Assembly (NCBI RefSeq): GCF_030295995.1
Contig: NZ_AP027365.1
Location: 2,450,066-2,514,065, forward strand
Direction of reading: 5' to 3'
Origin: Thalassotalea hakodatensis
GTDB lineage: Bacteria > Pseudomonadota > Gammaproteobacteria > Enterobacterales > Alteromonadaceae
DNA length: 64,000 bases
Positions 1 to 8,616 of the stretch are shown here, piece after piece (the first letter of the stretch is position 1; each line of letters starts with the position of its first letter). The translations under genes were made by a program, and so were the position numbers. The notes below the pieces were generated by a model. It saw only the letters and a list, made by a program, of their open reading frames with translations. It had not been told where the DNA came from and did not search any database.

Positions 1-25
1 TCCTAGGCCTCTAGACGATAGGGAC
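1..25 (-). tRNA. tRNA-Glu, 5' part only (cut by window edge)
   Basis: These 25 bases equal the 5' end (acceptor strand, D arm start) of the complete tRNA-Glu at 244-319, read on the minus strand. The rest of the gene lies outside the window. It shows that the tRNA operon carries at least two Glu genes in tandem. The 218-base spacer up to the complete gene holds a perfect 9-bp stem-loop (37-45 with 50-58) and nothing else I recognise. Confidence 0.85.
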
Positions 26-243
26 ACAAAATTTGTTTATTGAAATTACTTTCAATAACCTTGTGTTTACATTAAACAGTGTTTCGTTTAATACAATGCA
101 CAAACAAATCTTTTTGAGGTTACCCTCAACTGATTATCTTACAACAACCAGTGTCAATCAGTTTCAGTCTTTCGACCAAGGTATAAAGTAAGACCTAGAT
201 TACTTTACCCTTCACTATGCCCTGTTACAGTCATAGTTAAATG

Positions 244-319
244 TGGCATCCCTAAGGGGATTCGAACCCCTGTTACCGCCGTGAAAGGGCGGTGTCCTAG
301 GCCTCTAGACGATAGGGAC
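244..319 (-). tRNA. tRNA-Glu (anticodon TTC)
   Basis: Read on the minus strand this is a 76-base cloverleaf with the Glu identity features: acceptor GTCCCTA paired with TAGGGAT (G1-U72 wobble), D arm TCTAGAGGCC, anticodon loop CTTTCAC with anticodon TTC, T arm with GGTTCGAATCC, discriminator G and encoded CCA. It closely matches E. coli tRNA-Glu. It is the second gene of the operon that starts with tRNA-Ala at 388-463. Confidence 0.97.
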
Positions 320-387
320 GCTGATTTTCGAAAAGCTATACTTTTCTTTTTCAGCGCCAGGTAACAAGTTACCTAACACTTAAATTT

Positions 388-463
388 TGGTGGAGCTATG
401 CGGGATCGAACCGCAGACCTCTTCGCTGCCAGCGAAGCGCTCTCCCAGCTGAGCTATAGCCCC
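388..463 (-). tRNA. tRNA-Ala (anticodon GGC)
   Basis: The minus-strand 76-mer begins GGGGCTATAGCTCAGC and ends AGCTCCACCA, with anticodon stem CTTCG/CGAAG, loop CTGGCAG (anticodon GGC), G3:U70 pair typical of alanine tRNAs and an encoded CCA. It is the first gene of a minus-strand Ala-Glu-Glu operon, about 70 bases downstream of the predicted start from the promoter at 543-571. Confidence 0.97.
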
Positions 464-542
464 GCTAGCTAGAATATAAACGGCCTAGTGCTTATATTAT
501 AGACATCAACGTGTAGAGTTCTACTCGTTGAAAGCGAGGCGC

Positions 543-571
543 ATTTTAGGCACCCCCCTATTAACTGTCAA
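543..571 (-). promoter_or_regulatory. Sigma-70 promoter of the tRNA operon
   Basis: On the minus strand a perfect -35 TTGACA (566-571) is followed by exactly 17 bases and a -10 TAAAAT (543-548). Just downstream is a GC-rich discriminator (GCGCC), which in known stable-RNA promoters goes with stringent and growth-rate control. The first tRNA begins about 75 bases further on. The boxes are seen; the type of control is inferred. Confidence 0.8.
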
Positions 572-609
572 CCTTTAATTTAGTGTTTACGCTATTTTTT
601 TGCTGATTT

Positions 610-714
610 ATGTTTAAGTGGCTAGATAAGCATCAACTTGACTATTTTTTATATATTCAACAGGTTAATGATGATATTTCCGTTAATACCCTATTGAATG
701 AGCTTCGAAGCTAA
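610..714 (+). CDS. Possible 34-residue small protein
   Basis: An ATG at 610 opens 34 sense codons ending at TAA 712-714. The product begins MFKWLDKHQLDYF and ends NTLLNELRS: it looks protein-like, with aromatic residues early and an amphipathic, acidic middle. No Shine-Dalgarno sequence precedes the ATG. It lies between the tRNA promoter and yvcK on the yvcK strand. I do not recognise it; it could be a genuine small protein, a gene remnant or chance. Confidence 0.25.
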   Translation: MFKWLDKHQLDYFLYIQQVNDDISVNTLLNELRS

Positions 715-802
715 AATAAATGTCGAGGTACTTAACTGGTGACTTTATTTTTCTCTGAAAAATAGCTATGGTAGGGGCTCAGGTAAAATATTAGAATCTT
801 TC

Positions 803-1717
803 ATGCTACTAAAAAATGCTAAAGTTGTTGCGATTGGAGGTGGGCACGGTCTTGGTCGTGTGCTTTCTTGTTTATCTTTTCTAGAAAAAAATCTTACAGG
901 TATTGTAACAACAACAGATAATGGCGGTTCTACTGGTAGATTACGTAAACGCAGTAGTTCGATAGCATGGGGAGATTTACGCAATTGCTTAACTCAGTTA
1001 GTCGATGAGGATTCTATTGGCAGTCAACTGTTTAATTTTCGCTTCGATGGGCAAGACGAACTTGGCGGTCATAACTTAGGTAACTTAATCTTATTTGGTC
1101 TGGGTCAAATTCAATCTAGACCCTTAGACTCAATCAAACTAGTAAGACGCTTATTAAGGGTAAAAACACCTGTTTTACCCATGTCTGAAACCCCTACCGA
1201 TTTAATGGCCTTTTATCCTGAAGGTCGATGTCGTGTCGGCGAACTTTCAGTTGATGACATGCCAGTGATGCCAAAAAGCCTAATGTTGGCTCCTCTGGTT
1301 AAAACATTAAGCAGCGGTAGAAAAGCGCTTGAAGAAGCTGATTTAATTATTCTTGGTCCTGGCAGCTTTTTAACCAGTGTAGTGCCACCACTTTTAGTGC
1401 GTGATATTGTGAATGCTATTAACAAAAGCAAAGCACATTGTGTATTTGTTGAAAATATTGTTGCAGAAGCTAGCCCAGCGGGAAAGGCAACACTTGATGA
1501 AAAATTAACGTGGTTAACAGATAATATCGGTTGCATGCCGATTGATAGCGTAATTGCGCCAGAAGGTGTTACTTCATCAATTCTACCTACTATTAACTGT
1601 CAATTAGCTTCAACAACTGTTGCTCATTATCATGATAAAGAAAAGCTACTTAACGCATTACAACAATGTATTGATATATCAGCCGAAACAACGCTGACAC
1701 AAGTGGTAAACTCTTAA
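803..1717 (+). CDS. yvcK: YvcK/YbhK family gluconeogenesis factor (CofD-like fold)
   Basis: The 304-residue cytosolic protein belongs to the CofD/UPF0052 family, which includes B. subtilis YvcK and E. coli YbhK. YvcK binds UDP-sugars and is needed for growth on gluconeogenic carbon and for normal cell shape; no catalytic reaction is firmly assigned. Visible motifs are the Rossmann-type IGGGHGLGRVL near residues 11-21, TTDNGGSTGRLR at about 37-48, GDLRNCL at about 57-63, and the phosphate-loop-like LGPGSFLTSVVPPLL near residue 190. Length matches YbhK (about 300 residues). It is monocistronic and convergent with dcd, with only 8 bases between the two stop codons. Confidence 0.9.
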   Translation: MLLKNAKVVAIGGGHGLGRVLSCLSFLEKNLTGIVTTTDNGGSTGRLRKRSSSIAWGDLRNCLTQLVDEDSIGSQLFNFRFDGQDELGGHNLGNLILFGLGQIQSRPLDSIKLVRRLLRVKTPVLPMSETPTDLMAFYPEGRCRVGELSVDDMPVMPKSLMLAPLVKTLSSGRKALEEADLIILGPGSFLTSVVPPLLVRDIVNAINKSKAHCVFVENIVAEASPAGKATLDEKLTWLTDNIGCMPIDSVIAPEGVTSSILPTINCQLASTTVAHYHDKEKLLNALQQCIDISAETTLTQVVNS

Positions 1718-1741
1718 CTCAGCGATTATTTAGCTGAGTTA
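1715..1741. other. Stem-loop covering both stop codons of yvcK and dcd
   Basis: TAACTCAGC at 1715-1723 pairs perfectly with GCTGAGTTA at 1733-1741 across a 9-base loop. The stem starts with the yvcK stop codon and the loop holds the dcd stop codon. Neither strand shows a T-run after the stem, so it is not a canonical terminator. It may still limit read-through or protect the 3' ends of both messages. Confidence 0.4.
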
Positions 1742-2322
1742 TCGTCTTCACTGATCCTACTGGCTACCGCTCCCATTTGCCCCTTATATTTGGCATCATT
1801 GCGTTTATTGTATGGGCGAAGCGCAGCACCAGACATAGTTTCAAAATTAAGCGCGGCTATTTTCATTTTAGGCCGCAACGCAAGCGGTAACTTACCACTG
1901 TTGTAAAATTCTAAAACAATTTGCCCTGACCAACCTGGATCAATGCGATGTGCCGTAACATGCACCATTAAACCTAAGCGCGCTAACGAAGAACGCCCAT
2001 CAAGCCAGCCGACTATATTATCAGGTAATGTTACCGACTCGTGGGTAACCGCAAGCGCCAACTCACCTGGATGTAAAAAGAAAGCTTCGCCGTCAGGAAT
2101 GACAATTTCATCACTCATTACCGAATTCATGGCTTTTTGTACCGATTCTTTCTGCCCACTCAAATCTATATAAGGTGCAGTGTGATCTTGAAAAACACGA
2201 AATTCATTACCTAAACGAATATCGACACTTACCCCTGATATCATACTTTCATCTGGCATTGGAGAAATTATAATGCTTTCTTGTTTTAGTAATTCTTGAA
2301 TATCTTTATCGCACAATCTCAT
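1726..2322 (-). CDS. dcd: dCTP deaminase
   Basis: The enzyme converts dCTP to dUTP and ammonia, supplying dUMP for thymidylate synthesis; it is a cytosolic homotrimer of the dUTPase fold. At 198 residues it matches the family (E. coli Dcd 193). Recognisable stretches are MRLCDKDI at the start, the [10 protein letters not shown] motif carrying catalytic Ser and Arg, [15 protein letters not shown] with the catalytic Glu, and the C-terminal [12 protein letters not shown] that closes over the nucleotide. The gene follows apbC on the same strand after a 123-base gap, so co-transcription is possible. It is the first of several pyrimidine genes in the window. Confidence 0.97.
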   Translation of the reverse strand: MRLCDKDIQELLKQESIIISPMPDESMISGVSVDIRLGNEFRVFQDHTAPYIDLSGQKESVQKAMNSVMSDEIVIPDGEAFFLHPGELALAVTHESVTLPDNIVGWLDGRSSLARLGLMVHVTAHRIDPGWSGQIVLEFYNSGKLPLALRPKMKIAALNFETMSGAALRPYNKRNDAKYKGQMGAVASRISEDDNSAK

Positions 2323-2445
2323 AGGGCTATCTTTCTTATTTTTTCAATAATTGCAATGATGTTATTTCTAACGACTTTTTGATGATTTACCGTTAAAAAG
2401 GCAAACAGTCTGAACCATGACGTATTAAACAAAACGAGGTAAAAA

Positions 2446-3543
2446 CTATTCTACTTGTTTAACAAATAACTCGGTGCTGTCAGGACTTTGTTCTGATTTT
2501 TGTTTATAAAGCTCAGCAGCAATGTTGCCCGCTATTCTACGGTATTGTTGCGCAATATCACTAGTGCTATTTTCAATTAATGGTGATTTGCCATTATCTG
2601 CATATTGGCAAATATCGATATTTAACGGTAACTGTCCCAATAAGGGTGTGGAAAATTCATCGCTAAGTATTGTACCGCCACCATGGCCAAATAGTTGTGA
2701 TTTTTCACCGCAGTGTTGGCAAATGTGGTAACTCATATTCTCAATAATACCAAGCACAGGTACATCCACTTTTTTGAACATTTCAATCCCCTTCACAGCG
2801 TCTGCTAAGGCAATATCTTGTGGTGTTGTAATAATAATTGATGCGGCTACAGGTACTTGTTGGGCAAGGGTTAATTGAATATCCCCCGTACCCGGTGGCA
2901 TATCAATCAATAAATAGTCAATATCTTGCCAAGCAGTTTCATTCAACAACTGATTAAACGCCCTGCTTGCCATTGGGCCTCGCCATACGGTGGCATCTTT
3001 TTCTTCAACCAGAAAACCTATCGACATTGCGGCAATATCATTTGTTTCTAGTGGTAACATTTTTTTACCATCTGGAGAAGTGACAGGTTGTCCTTCTAAA
3101 CCCAACATTTTCGGTATCGACGGGCCATATATGTCCGCATCGAGTATGCCAACCGAAGCACCTTCTGCAGCCAATGCGTAGGCTAGATTTACCGTTGTGG
3201 TTGACTTACCTACGCCTCCTTTACCAGACGCAATAGCGATAATATTTTTTATCCCTTGAATATTGTGTCGCTTTATCATTTGCACCTGTAATTGGCTATT
3301 CACCAAAATGGAAATATCAGTATACGCCAATAAACTTGATGCGAATCGATCTAACGCACTATCACAAGCGAAAGGCACTTCTATGGCAACAACTACATCT
3401 TTTTTAACCTTGACTATTTCTGTGATTTTACAACATTTAGCAATGCCGTCGGGGAATATACCTTCTTGGTATTGATTGAAAAACTCAGTGATTTTATCGC
3501 GTGTTTCAGTAGGTACAGACGAACCAAATAAAGATGAAAACAT
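2446..3543 (-). CDS. apbC: Mrp/ApbC iron-sulfur cluster carrier P-loop ATPase
   Basis: This 365-residue cytosolic protein is a P-loop NTPase that binds and delivers Fe-S clusters to apoproteins. Residues 1 to about 85 form the MIP18-like N-terminal domain; the deviant Walker A GKGGVGKST lies at about 107-115; LLIDMPPGTGD is the switch/Walker B segment; and the ICQHCG CxxC near residue 275 is the bridging cluster site of the Mrp dimer. The gene is divergent from metG, an arrangement conserved in many gammaproteobacteria. The short extra C-terminal tail after the ATPase core is rich in polar residues. Confidence 0.95.
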   Translation of the reverse strand: MFSSLFGSSVPTETRDKITEFFNQYQEGIFPDGIAKCCKITEIVKVKKDVVVAIEVPFACDSALDRFASSLLAYTDISILVNSQLQVQMIKRHNIQGIKNIIAIASGKGGVGKSTTTVNLAYALAAEGASVGILDADIYGPSIPKMLGLEGQPVTSPDGKKMLPLETNDIAAMSIGFLVEEKDATVWRGPMASRAFNQLLNETAWQDIDYLLIDMPPGTGDIQLTLAQQVPVAASIIITTPQDIALADAVKGIEMFKKVDVPVLGIIENMSYHICQHCGEKSQLFGHGGGTILSDEFSTPLLGQLPLNIDICQYADNGKSPLIENSTSDIAQQYRRIAGNIAAELYKQKSEQSPDSTELFVKQVE

Positions 3544-3699
3544 GATCAGACTATCGTTTTGTTATGTTTTAAGAAAGAAAATCTCACAAATACAAGATTT
3601 GTCGATATTAGTTAATGATAAATTCAATTAAATTCTGTACCATTCCTTCCTTAATTACCACCTAATTTTAGTCACAATTAAATTCAGTTAGAAATCTAT

Positions 3700-5736
3700 A
3701 TGCAATCACCAAATAAACGCAAAATTCTTGTTACTTGTGCTTTACCGTACGCGAATGGTTCAATCCATTTAGGACACTTATTAGAACATATTCAAACCGA
3801 TATCTGGGTTCGTTTCCAACGAATGCGTGGTCACGAAACATATTTCGTATGTGCTGATGATGCTCACGGTACGCCAATAATGTTAAAATCACAGGAACTT
3901 GGCGTTAGCCCTGAAGAAATGATCGCGGGTGTGCGTGAAGAGCATATGGCTGATTTTAGTGATTTCATGATCAGTTTTGATAACTACCACTCAACGCATA
4001 GCGACGAAAATCGAGCGTTTGCCAGTGAGATTTATAATAAGCTAAATGAAAGCGGTTATATTAAATCACGCACGATTTCACAGTTGTATGATCCTGAAAA
4101 AGGCATGTTTTTACCTGATCGTTTCGTTAAAGGCACCTGCCCTACCTGTAAAAGTGAAGATGAAAATGGCGATAGTTGTGATAGTTGCGGCGCTACTTAC
4201 TCACCTACTGAGGTAATTAACCCTCGTTCTGTTGTGTCGGGTGCAACACCCATTTTAAAAGACTCAGAACACTTTTTCTTTGATTTACCAGCCTTTGAGA
4301 AAATGCTAAAAGATTGGACCACTGGTGGCTCTTTACAAGAAGAAATGGCGAACAAACTTAACGAATGGTTTGAGCAAGGATTACAGCAATGGGATATAAG
4401 CCGTGATTCGCCCTATTTTGGTTTTGAAATTCCAAATGCCCCAGGAAAGTTCTTTTATGTTTGGTTAGACGCACCTATCGGTTATATGGGTAGCTTTAAG
4501 AATTTATGTGATAAAGAAAACATCGATTTTAACGCATACTGGCGAGAAGATTCTGAAGCTGAGCTTTATCACTTTATTGGTAAAGACATTATCTATTTCC
4601 ACAGTTTATTTTGGCCAGCAATGCTTGAAGGTTCTGGCTACCGTAAACCCACTTCTGTTTTTGCTCATGGTTTTGTCACGGTTAATGGCGCAAAAATGTC
4701 TAAATCAAAGGGTACGTTTATTAAAGGCCGTACGTTTTTAGAACATTTAAATCCAGAGTATTTACGCTATTACTATGCCGCTAAATTAACCAACCGTATT
4801 GACGATTTAGATCTTAATTTAGAAGACTTTGCACAACGGGTAAATTCAGATCTTGTTGGTAAAGTTGTCAACATTGCATCACGCTGTGCAAGTTTTATCA
4901 CCAAACGTTTTGATGGTATGTTATCAGCAAATGTTGACGATCAAGCGTTAGCAGATGAAGTAACCTCAGCAGGTGATAGACTGGCAGAGCTTTACGAAAA
5001 CAGAGAGTTTGCTAAAGCAATGCGTGAAATCATGGCATTGGCTGATAAAGTTAACGAATATATCGCGGTAAAAGAACCGTGGGTGTTGATAAAAGATGAA
5101 AGCAAACAACAAGCAGTACACGATGTTTGTTCTCTAGGCATCAACCTATTCCGAACACTGATGATTTATTTAAAACCAGTGTTACCAAAGCTTGCAGAAA
5201 GCACTGAAGCATTTTTAAATGATGAACTCTTATGGCATGGTCATCAGACATTGTTAACCAACCATAAGATCAATAAATTTAAAGCCTTATTACAAAGGGT
5301 TGATATGGATAAAGTAGAAGCAATGGTAGCCGCATCAAAAGAAAACCTAACTGAAACAAAACCTGTTGTTACTGGCCCAATAGCTGATGATCCTATTTCA
5401 CCCGAGATACAGTTTGATGACTTTGCAAAAATTGACTTACGTATTGCAAGAATAGTGAAAGCTGAGCACGTTGAAAAAGCCGATAAACTCTTACGTTTAG
5501 AATTAGCGCTCGATAATGATGGCAACGAAACCCGCCAAGTTTTTGCTGGTATAAAATCAGCATATCAACCTGAAGATTTAGAGGGTAAGCTTACCGTTAT
5601 GGTCGCTAATTTAGCGCCGCGTAAAATGCGTTTTGGCATGTCAGAAGGCATGGTCTTAGCTGCTGGCCCAGGGGGTAAAGACCTGTGGATATTAAACCCA
5701 GAAGATGGTGCTCAACCTGGCATGCGTGTTAAGTAA
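3700..5736 (+). CDS. metG: Methionyl-tRNA synthetase
   Basis: The enzyme charges tRNA-Met and initiator tRNA with methionine. At 678 residues it is the long, dimeric bacterial form (E. coli 677). The class I signature HLGH lies at 23-26 and KMSKS near 333. A zinc-knuckle insertion with CPTC and CDSC pairs is present near residues 145-165. The last 110 residues form the EMAPII/Trbp111 tRNA-binding and dimerisation domain ([16 protein letters not shown] onward). It is divergent from apbC and followed by its own terminator. Confidence 0.98.
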   Translation: MQSPNKRKILVTCALPYANGSIHLGHLLEHIQTDIWVRFQRMRGHETYFVCADDAHGTPIMLKSQELGVSPEEMIAGVREEHMADFSDFMISFDNYHSTHSDENRAFASEIYNKLNESGYIKSRTISQLYDPEKGMFLPDRFVKGTCPTCKSEDENGDSCDSCGATYSPTEVINPRSVVSGATPILKDSEHFFFDLPAFEKMLKDWTTGGSLQEEMANKLNEWFEQGLQQWDISRDSPYFGFEIPNAPGKFFYVWLDAPIGYMGSFKNLCDKENIDFNAYWREDSEAELYHFIGKDIIYFHSLFWPAMLEGSGYRKPTSVFAHGFVTVNGAKMSKSKGTFIKGRTFLEHLNPEYLRYYYAAKLTNRIDDLDLNLEDFAQRVNSDLVGKVVNIASRCASFITKRFDGMLSANVDDQALADEVTSAGDRLAELYENREFAKAMREIMALADKVNEYIAVKEPWVLIKDESKQQAVHDVCSLGINLFRTLMIYLKPVLPKLAESTEAFLNDELLWHGHQTLLTNHKINKFKALLQRVDMDKVEAMVAASKENLTETKPVVTGPIADDPISPEIQFDDFAKIDLRIARIVKAEHVEKADKLLRLELALDNDGNETRQVFAGIKSAYQPEDLEGKLTVMVANLAPRKMRFGMSEGMVLAAGPGGKDLWILNPEDGAQPGMRVK

Positions 5737-5775
5737 GCTTACCTTCGTTGAGCTAACATACATGAAGAAACACTA

Positions 5776-5797
5776 GGCGCTCATCGAGCGCCTTTTT
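5776..5797 (+). terminator. Intrinsic terminator of metG
   Basis: GGCGCTC (5776-5782) and GAGCGCC (5786-5792) form a perfect 7-bp GC-rich stem with a 3-base loop, followed directly by five T residues. It lies 40 bases after the metG stop codon. Confidence 0.9.
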
Positions 5798-5834
5798 CGT
5801 TAATATCGTTTACAAGTAAACAATTTAACCCTAT

Positions 5835-6296
5835 ATGAAAACAACTGCTAATTTAGCAACTAACAGCATGATCCACAAACTAGATAAAACCGATAAAAAA
5901 ATGCTATATAGGTTTTATAAAGCCCAAGGTTATTCGGCGAGTTTAATGGGATATGATACGTGTTATACCATTAATAATAAGCACAGTGAGATTATTGCTG
6001 CGGTTATTGTTTCTCAACTCGTTCAACAGAATCAGCAAGCTTTGCTGCATGGATTGGTTGTTTCAACTGAGCACAGAAACAAAGGTCTAGCAAAGAACCT
6101 TATTAAACATTGTGTACATAATCACGACACTGTCGTGTGTTTTGCAAGTAGGTCCTTAAAGGATCTATATCGAAGGGCCGGGTTTTCGATGCTGCTAAAT
6201 CAACAAATCGAGCAACATCTTAATCAACTGTTGATAACACGCTTTCGTATTTACCAACAAAAACAACCATTATTACAGGTGTTTATTCAGCGTTAA
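5835..6296 (+). CDS. GNAT-family N-acetyltransferase
   Basis: The 153-residue protein has a GNAT fold. The acetyl-CoA binding motif A is clear: HGLVVSTEHRNKGLAKNLI, with the R/Q-x-x-G-x-G/A pattern as R-N-K-G-L-A, followed by a helix and the RSLKDLYRRAGF motif B near residues 110-122. The substrate cannot be told from sequence. The 3' end overlaps the convergent glutaredoxin gene by 14 bases, so the two messages have complementary 3' ends. Confidence 0.8.
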   Translation: MKTTANLATNSMIHKLDKTDKKMLYRFYKAQGYSASLMGYDTCYTINNKHSEIIAAVIVSQLVQQNQQALLHGLVVSTEHRNKGLAKNLIKHCVHNHDTVVCFASRSLKDLYRRAGFSMLLNQQIEQHLNQLLITRFRIYQQKQPLLQVFIQR

Positions 6297-6666
6297 CAAC
6301 TGAGCTATTTACACGGTTAGTTAAGTAATTAATGATATCATTTGATTCATACAACCATTCAACCGAATTATTGTCATGCTCAATCCGTAAACAAGGTACT
6401 TTACGCTTACCGCCTTGTTCAATTAATGCTTGATTTGCTTCGTCTGATTTATTTATATTCTGTAGCGGTAAGGCAATGCCGTTACGTTTCATCGCACGGC
6501 GAACTTTAACGCAAAATGGGCAAGCAGGTAATTGATAAAGGCTCATATTTTCAGTTGCCTGTGCAATATCAGCCTTTTGTGCCGAAGTAAGCTTTGGCGA
6601 ACGCGGAGAAAAAACAAAGTCAAAAAATAAAATAATACGGCCAATAACCCATCGTAAAATAAACAT
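6283..6666 (-). CDS. Membrane-anchored glutaredoxin-like protein
   Basis: A 127-residue protein. Residues 1-20 are hydrophobic (ILRWVIGRIILFFDFVF), giving a probable membrane anchor, followed by a glutaredoxin fold starting near residue 40. The redox site is ACPFC, the cis-proline is in KVPCL, and SNDIINYL is the helix that caps the glutathione site. It probably reduces glutathione-mixed disulfides at the membrane. Which face it works on is not clear, since the positive Arg before the hydrophobic segment is single. It overlaps the 3' end of the acetyltransferase gene. Confidence 0.85.
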   Translation of the reverse strand: MFILRWVIGRIILFFDFVFSPRSPKLTSAQKADIAQATENMSLYQLPACPFCVKVRRAMKRNGIALPLQNINKSDEANQALIEQGGKRKVPCLRIEHDNNSVEWLYESNDIINYLTNRVNSSVVNAE

Positions 6667-6758
6667 CTATAGCAAAACCTTTGGTTTGATTTTAAAGGCG
6701 CGCATTCTATCAGCTACGCCCATAAACAACAAACTTGAGCCGATTAGCTCCCTTTTTG

Positions 6759-7460
6759 TTATTGCAATATGGTCGCTAATAATGTTGGTAAACCTACGGC
6801 CGCTGTTTGCTCAATAACGGTAAGATTTTCTCGCGCTTTTAAAGCATTATTAAATTGTGGTTTAGGATCAAGGTAGAAAATCTCAGCTTTCTCGGGGGCA
6901 AAGCTCACTAAATTTGCTGCTGGGTATACTTGCATCGAAGTACCCACAACAATCACGATATCAGCAGCAGCAACCTGAGAAATCGCTTGATTCAACATCG
7001 GAACATCTTCGCCAAACCATACAATAAAAGGCCGTAATTGAGCACCTTGAGGACAAGCATCGCCAAGTTTAATATCGTCCACCCATGAGCATATATACTC
7101 AGGATACAAAGTACTTTGGGCTTTTTTTAACTCACCATGCAAATGTATAACATGCTCACTGCCAGCTCTCTCGTGAAGGTCATCTACATTTTGCGTAATA
7201 ATGGAAATATCAGCCGCCTGCTGTGCTTTAGCAAGTGCTATATGCCCATCATTAGGCAATACTTCTTTTAGTTGCTTACGCCTTTGGTTATAGAAATCAA
7301 GCACTAATGATTGGTTTTGATTCCAGCCTTCAATACTGGCAACAGACATAACATCGTGGCCTTCCCATAAACCATCCGCATCACGAAAGGTATTAATGCC
7401 ACTTTCTGCACTCATACCGGCACCACTAAGCAGTACAACCTTTTTACGACTCTGTTTCAT
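6759..7460 (-). CDS. cobB: Sir2-family NAD-dependent deacylase (class III type), zinc cysteines missing
   Basis: Sirtuins remove acyl groups from lysines using NAD. The 233-residue product starts at ATG 7460; a longer reading frame to 7541 would run into arsR and adds nothing conserved. NAD motifs are LSGAGMSAESGI (about 10-21), TQNVDDLHERAG and the catalytic His in HLHGEL. FYNQRR gives the Tyr and Arg that in E. coli CobB and SIRT5 favour succinyl or malonyl lysine. Odd point: the usual four zinc cysteines are gone; only two isolated Cys remain (YICSW, DACPQG). From memory, Bacteroidetes deacylases have a similar zinc-less insert. It is the last gene of the SRPBCC-ArsR operon. Confidence 0.88.
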   Translation of the reverse strand: MKQSRKKVVLLSGAGMSAESGINTFRDADGLWEGHDVMSVASIEGWNQNQSLVLDFYNQRRKQLKEVLPNDGHIALAKAQQAADISIITQNVDDLHERAGSEHVIHLHGELKKAQSTLYPEYICSWVDDIKLGDACPQGAQLRPFIVWFGEDVPMLNQAISQVAAADIVIVVGTSMQVYPAANLVSFAPEKAEIFYLDPKPQFNNALKARENLTVIEQTAAVGLPTLLATILQ

Positions 7461-7521
7461 TATAGCGTTACGACCAAACTCAAGTTTAAAACATAAATTG
7501 TATTGCCAAACACAGCTAATG

Positions 7522-7836
7522 TTAAGATTTACTCTCTGCAAAGTTTTTTAATGCAGCTAAGCGTTGATCCCACTGCTGCTCTATTGTTGCAATAAACTGC
7601 TTAGCGGTTGTTAAAGTTGACAATTCTAAGTTCACTTGTGTTTCACGTCCTTGCGGTGTAAGCCTAACAAGGTGGGCTGATACCAGCACTTGAAGTTGTT
7701 TTCTAGCCCCTTGCCGTGTAATACCAAGATCTGTTGAAAGTTCACCTATTGTGTAGTTTTCACCATTGGCAAGACGCTTGATCATCTCTAGCCGTGTTGA
7801 GTCACCCAACGCTTTATAAATATTTGCTTCATTCAT
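7522..7836 (-). CDS. ArsR-family winged-helix transcription regulator
   Basis: The 104-residue DNA-binding protein has a winged helix: ALGDSTRLEMIKRL, then IGELSTDLGITRQGARKQLQVL as the recognition helix pair, then LVRLTPQGRETQVNL as wing. No cysteine metal site is present, so it is of the non-metal ArsR group often paired with SRPBCC proteins. Its ATG lies immediately before the stop codon of the upstream SRPBCC gene, so the two are translationally coupled. It probably regulates its own operon, with the palindrome at 8328-8367 as candidate operator. Confidence 0.88.
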   Translation of the reverse strand: MNEANIYKALGDSTRLEMIKRLANGENYTIGELSTDLGITRQGARKQLQVLVSAHLVRLTPQGRETQVNLELSTLTTAKQFIATIEQQWDQRLAALKNFAESKS

Positions 7837-8277
7837 TTAAGCAGTTTCTACGTAGCTTACTAATCTGTCAATCATATGCTCCCATCCTTTTGTGTTTTGT
7901 TTAACAAATTTTTCAATAAGTTCCACAGGTAACTCGTCAAAGCCAGATTCAGTGAGTATCACTTTGCATACACCATCTTCTTGCTCTTGAATATGAAATT
8001 CCACCAAGGTATTAGGTACACTTAATACATCACCGACAAAATTACTCTCTCCTGGTACCCACCGAAAAGCAAAATAAGAACAAGGATCAGCCTGCGTAAT
8101 ATAGAGAGCACTTTGACCGCATTCAGAGAAATCAAAAATAGCTTGTTCTCCAGCGCGGTAATTACCGGTTAATTTATCCGGAAACCAGGCTATTACTTGT
8201 TCTGGCTCTGCAATGGCGTGATAAATTTTCTCTTGAGTCGCATTAACAATAATTTCACGTTTAATTGTATTTTTCAT
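7837..8277 (-). CDS. SRPBCC/AHSA1-domain protein
   Basis: A 146-residue protein of the START/Bet v 1 fold (AHSA1 family), which forms a hydrophobic ligand cavity. The opening INATQEKIYHAIAEPEQVIAWFPD and the C-terminal helix with GWEHMIDRLVSYVE are typical. Such proteins are commonly encoded with an ArsR regulator, as here. The ligand is unknown. First gene of the SRPBCC-arsR-sirtuin operon; the sirtuin partner suggests a link to acyl-group metabolism, which is only a guess. Confidence 0.85.
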   Translation of the reverse strand: MKNTIKREIIVNATQEKIYHAIAEPEQVIAWFPDKLTGNYRAGEQAIFDFSECGQSALYITQADPCSYFAFRWVPGESNFVGDVLSVPNTLVEFHIQEQEDGVCKVILTESGFDELPVELIEKFVKQNTKGWEHMIDRLVSYVETA

Positions 8278-8327
8278 TATTTTTTCCTTAGCACTTGTAC
8301 AATGATTCGTCTTAAGTAAAACAGATC

Positions 8328-8367
8328 AAACACAAATAAGCAACCAAATGGTTGCTTATTTGTGTTT
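8328..8367. promoter_or_regulatory. 18-bp perfect inverted repeat upstream of the SRPBCC-arsR operon
   Basis: AAACACAAATAAGCAACC (8328-8345) is repeated exactly as its reverse complement at 8350-8367 with a 4-base centre AAAT. The core CAACCAAATGGTTG is itself symmetric. It lies 50-90 bases before the SRPBCC start in the region shared with the divergent P-loop gene, where no transcript should end. I take it as a candidate ArsR operator. The other 300 bases of the gap 8278-8616 hold nothing else I recognise. Confidence 0.55.
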
Positions 8368-8616
8368 TAGAATCAATTTGAAAAACACAAGATATATACA
8401 AACGTTAAATAGCCTATTGTTTTCGTTTAACTTTAGGCTCGAAGGGGGAAAACAGCCGATTATTACTATGAACTTTCAGTCAACCCAAGCTTCGATACAA
8501 GGCAAAACTATTTGAAGTAACCACTTTAATAACATATTGTTTATCAGATTGTTAGAAGCGGACAACCTTGCAAATATTAACAATAGATTTAAAGCAATCA
8601 TTAAGGAACCAAGCCA

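Noticed and set aside
1-571. rRNA operon fragment
   Set aside because: tRNA-Ala and tRNA-Glu often sit in rRNA spacers, but here the tRNA genes have their own promoter right upstream and no 16S or 23S sequence is present inside the window.
1213-1536. Minus-strand open frame inside yvcK and similar frames inside other genes
   Set aside because: They are antisense shadows of well-recognised genes, without ribosome binding sites or protein-like features.
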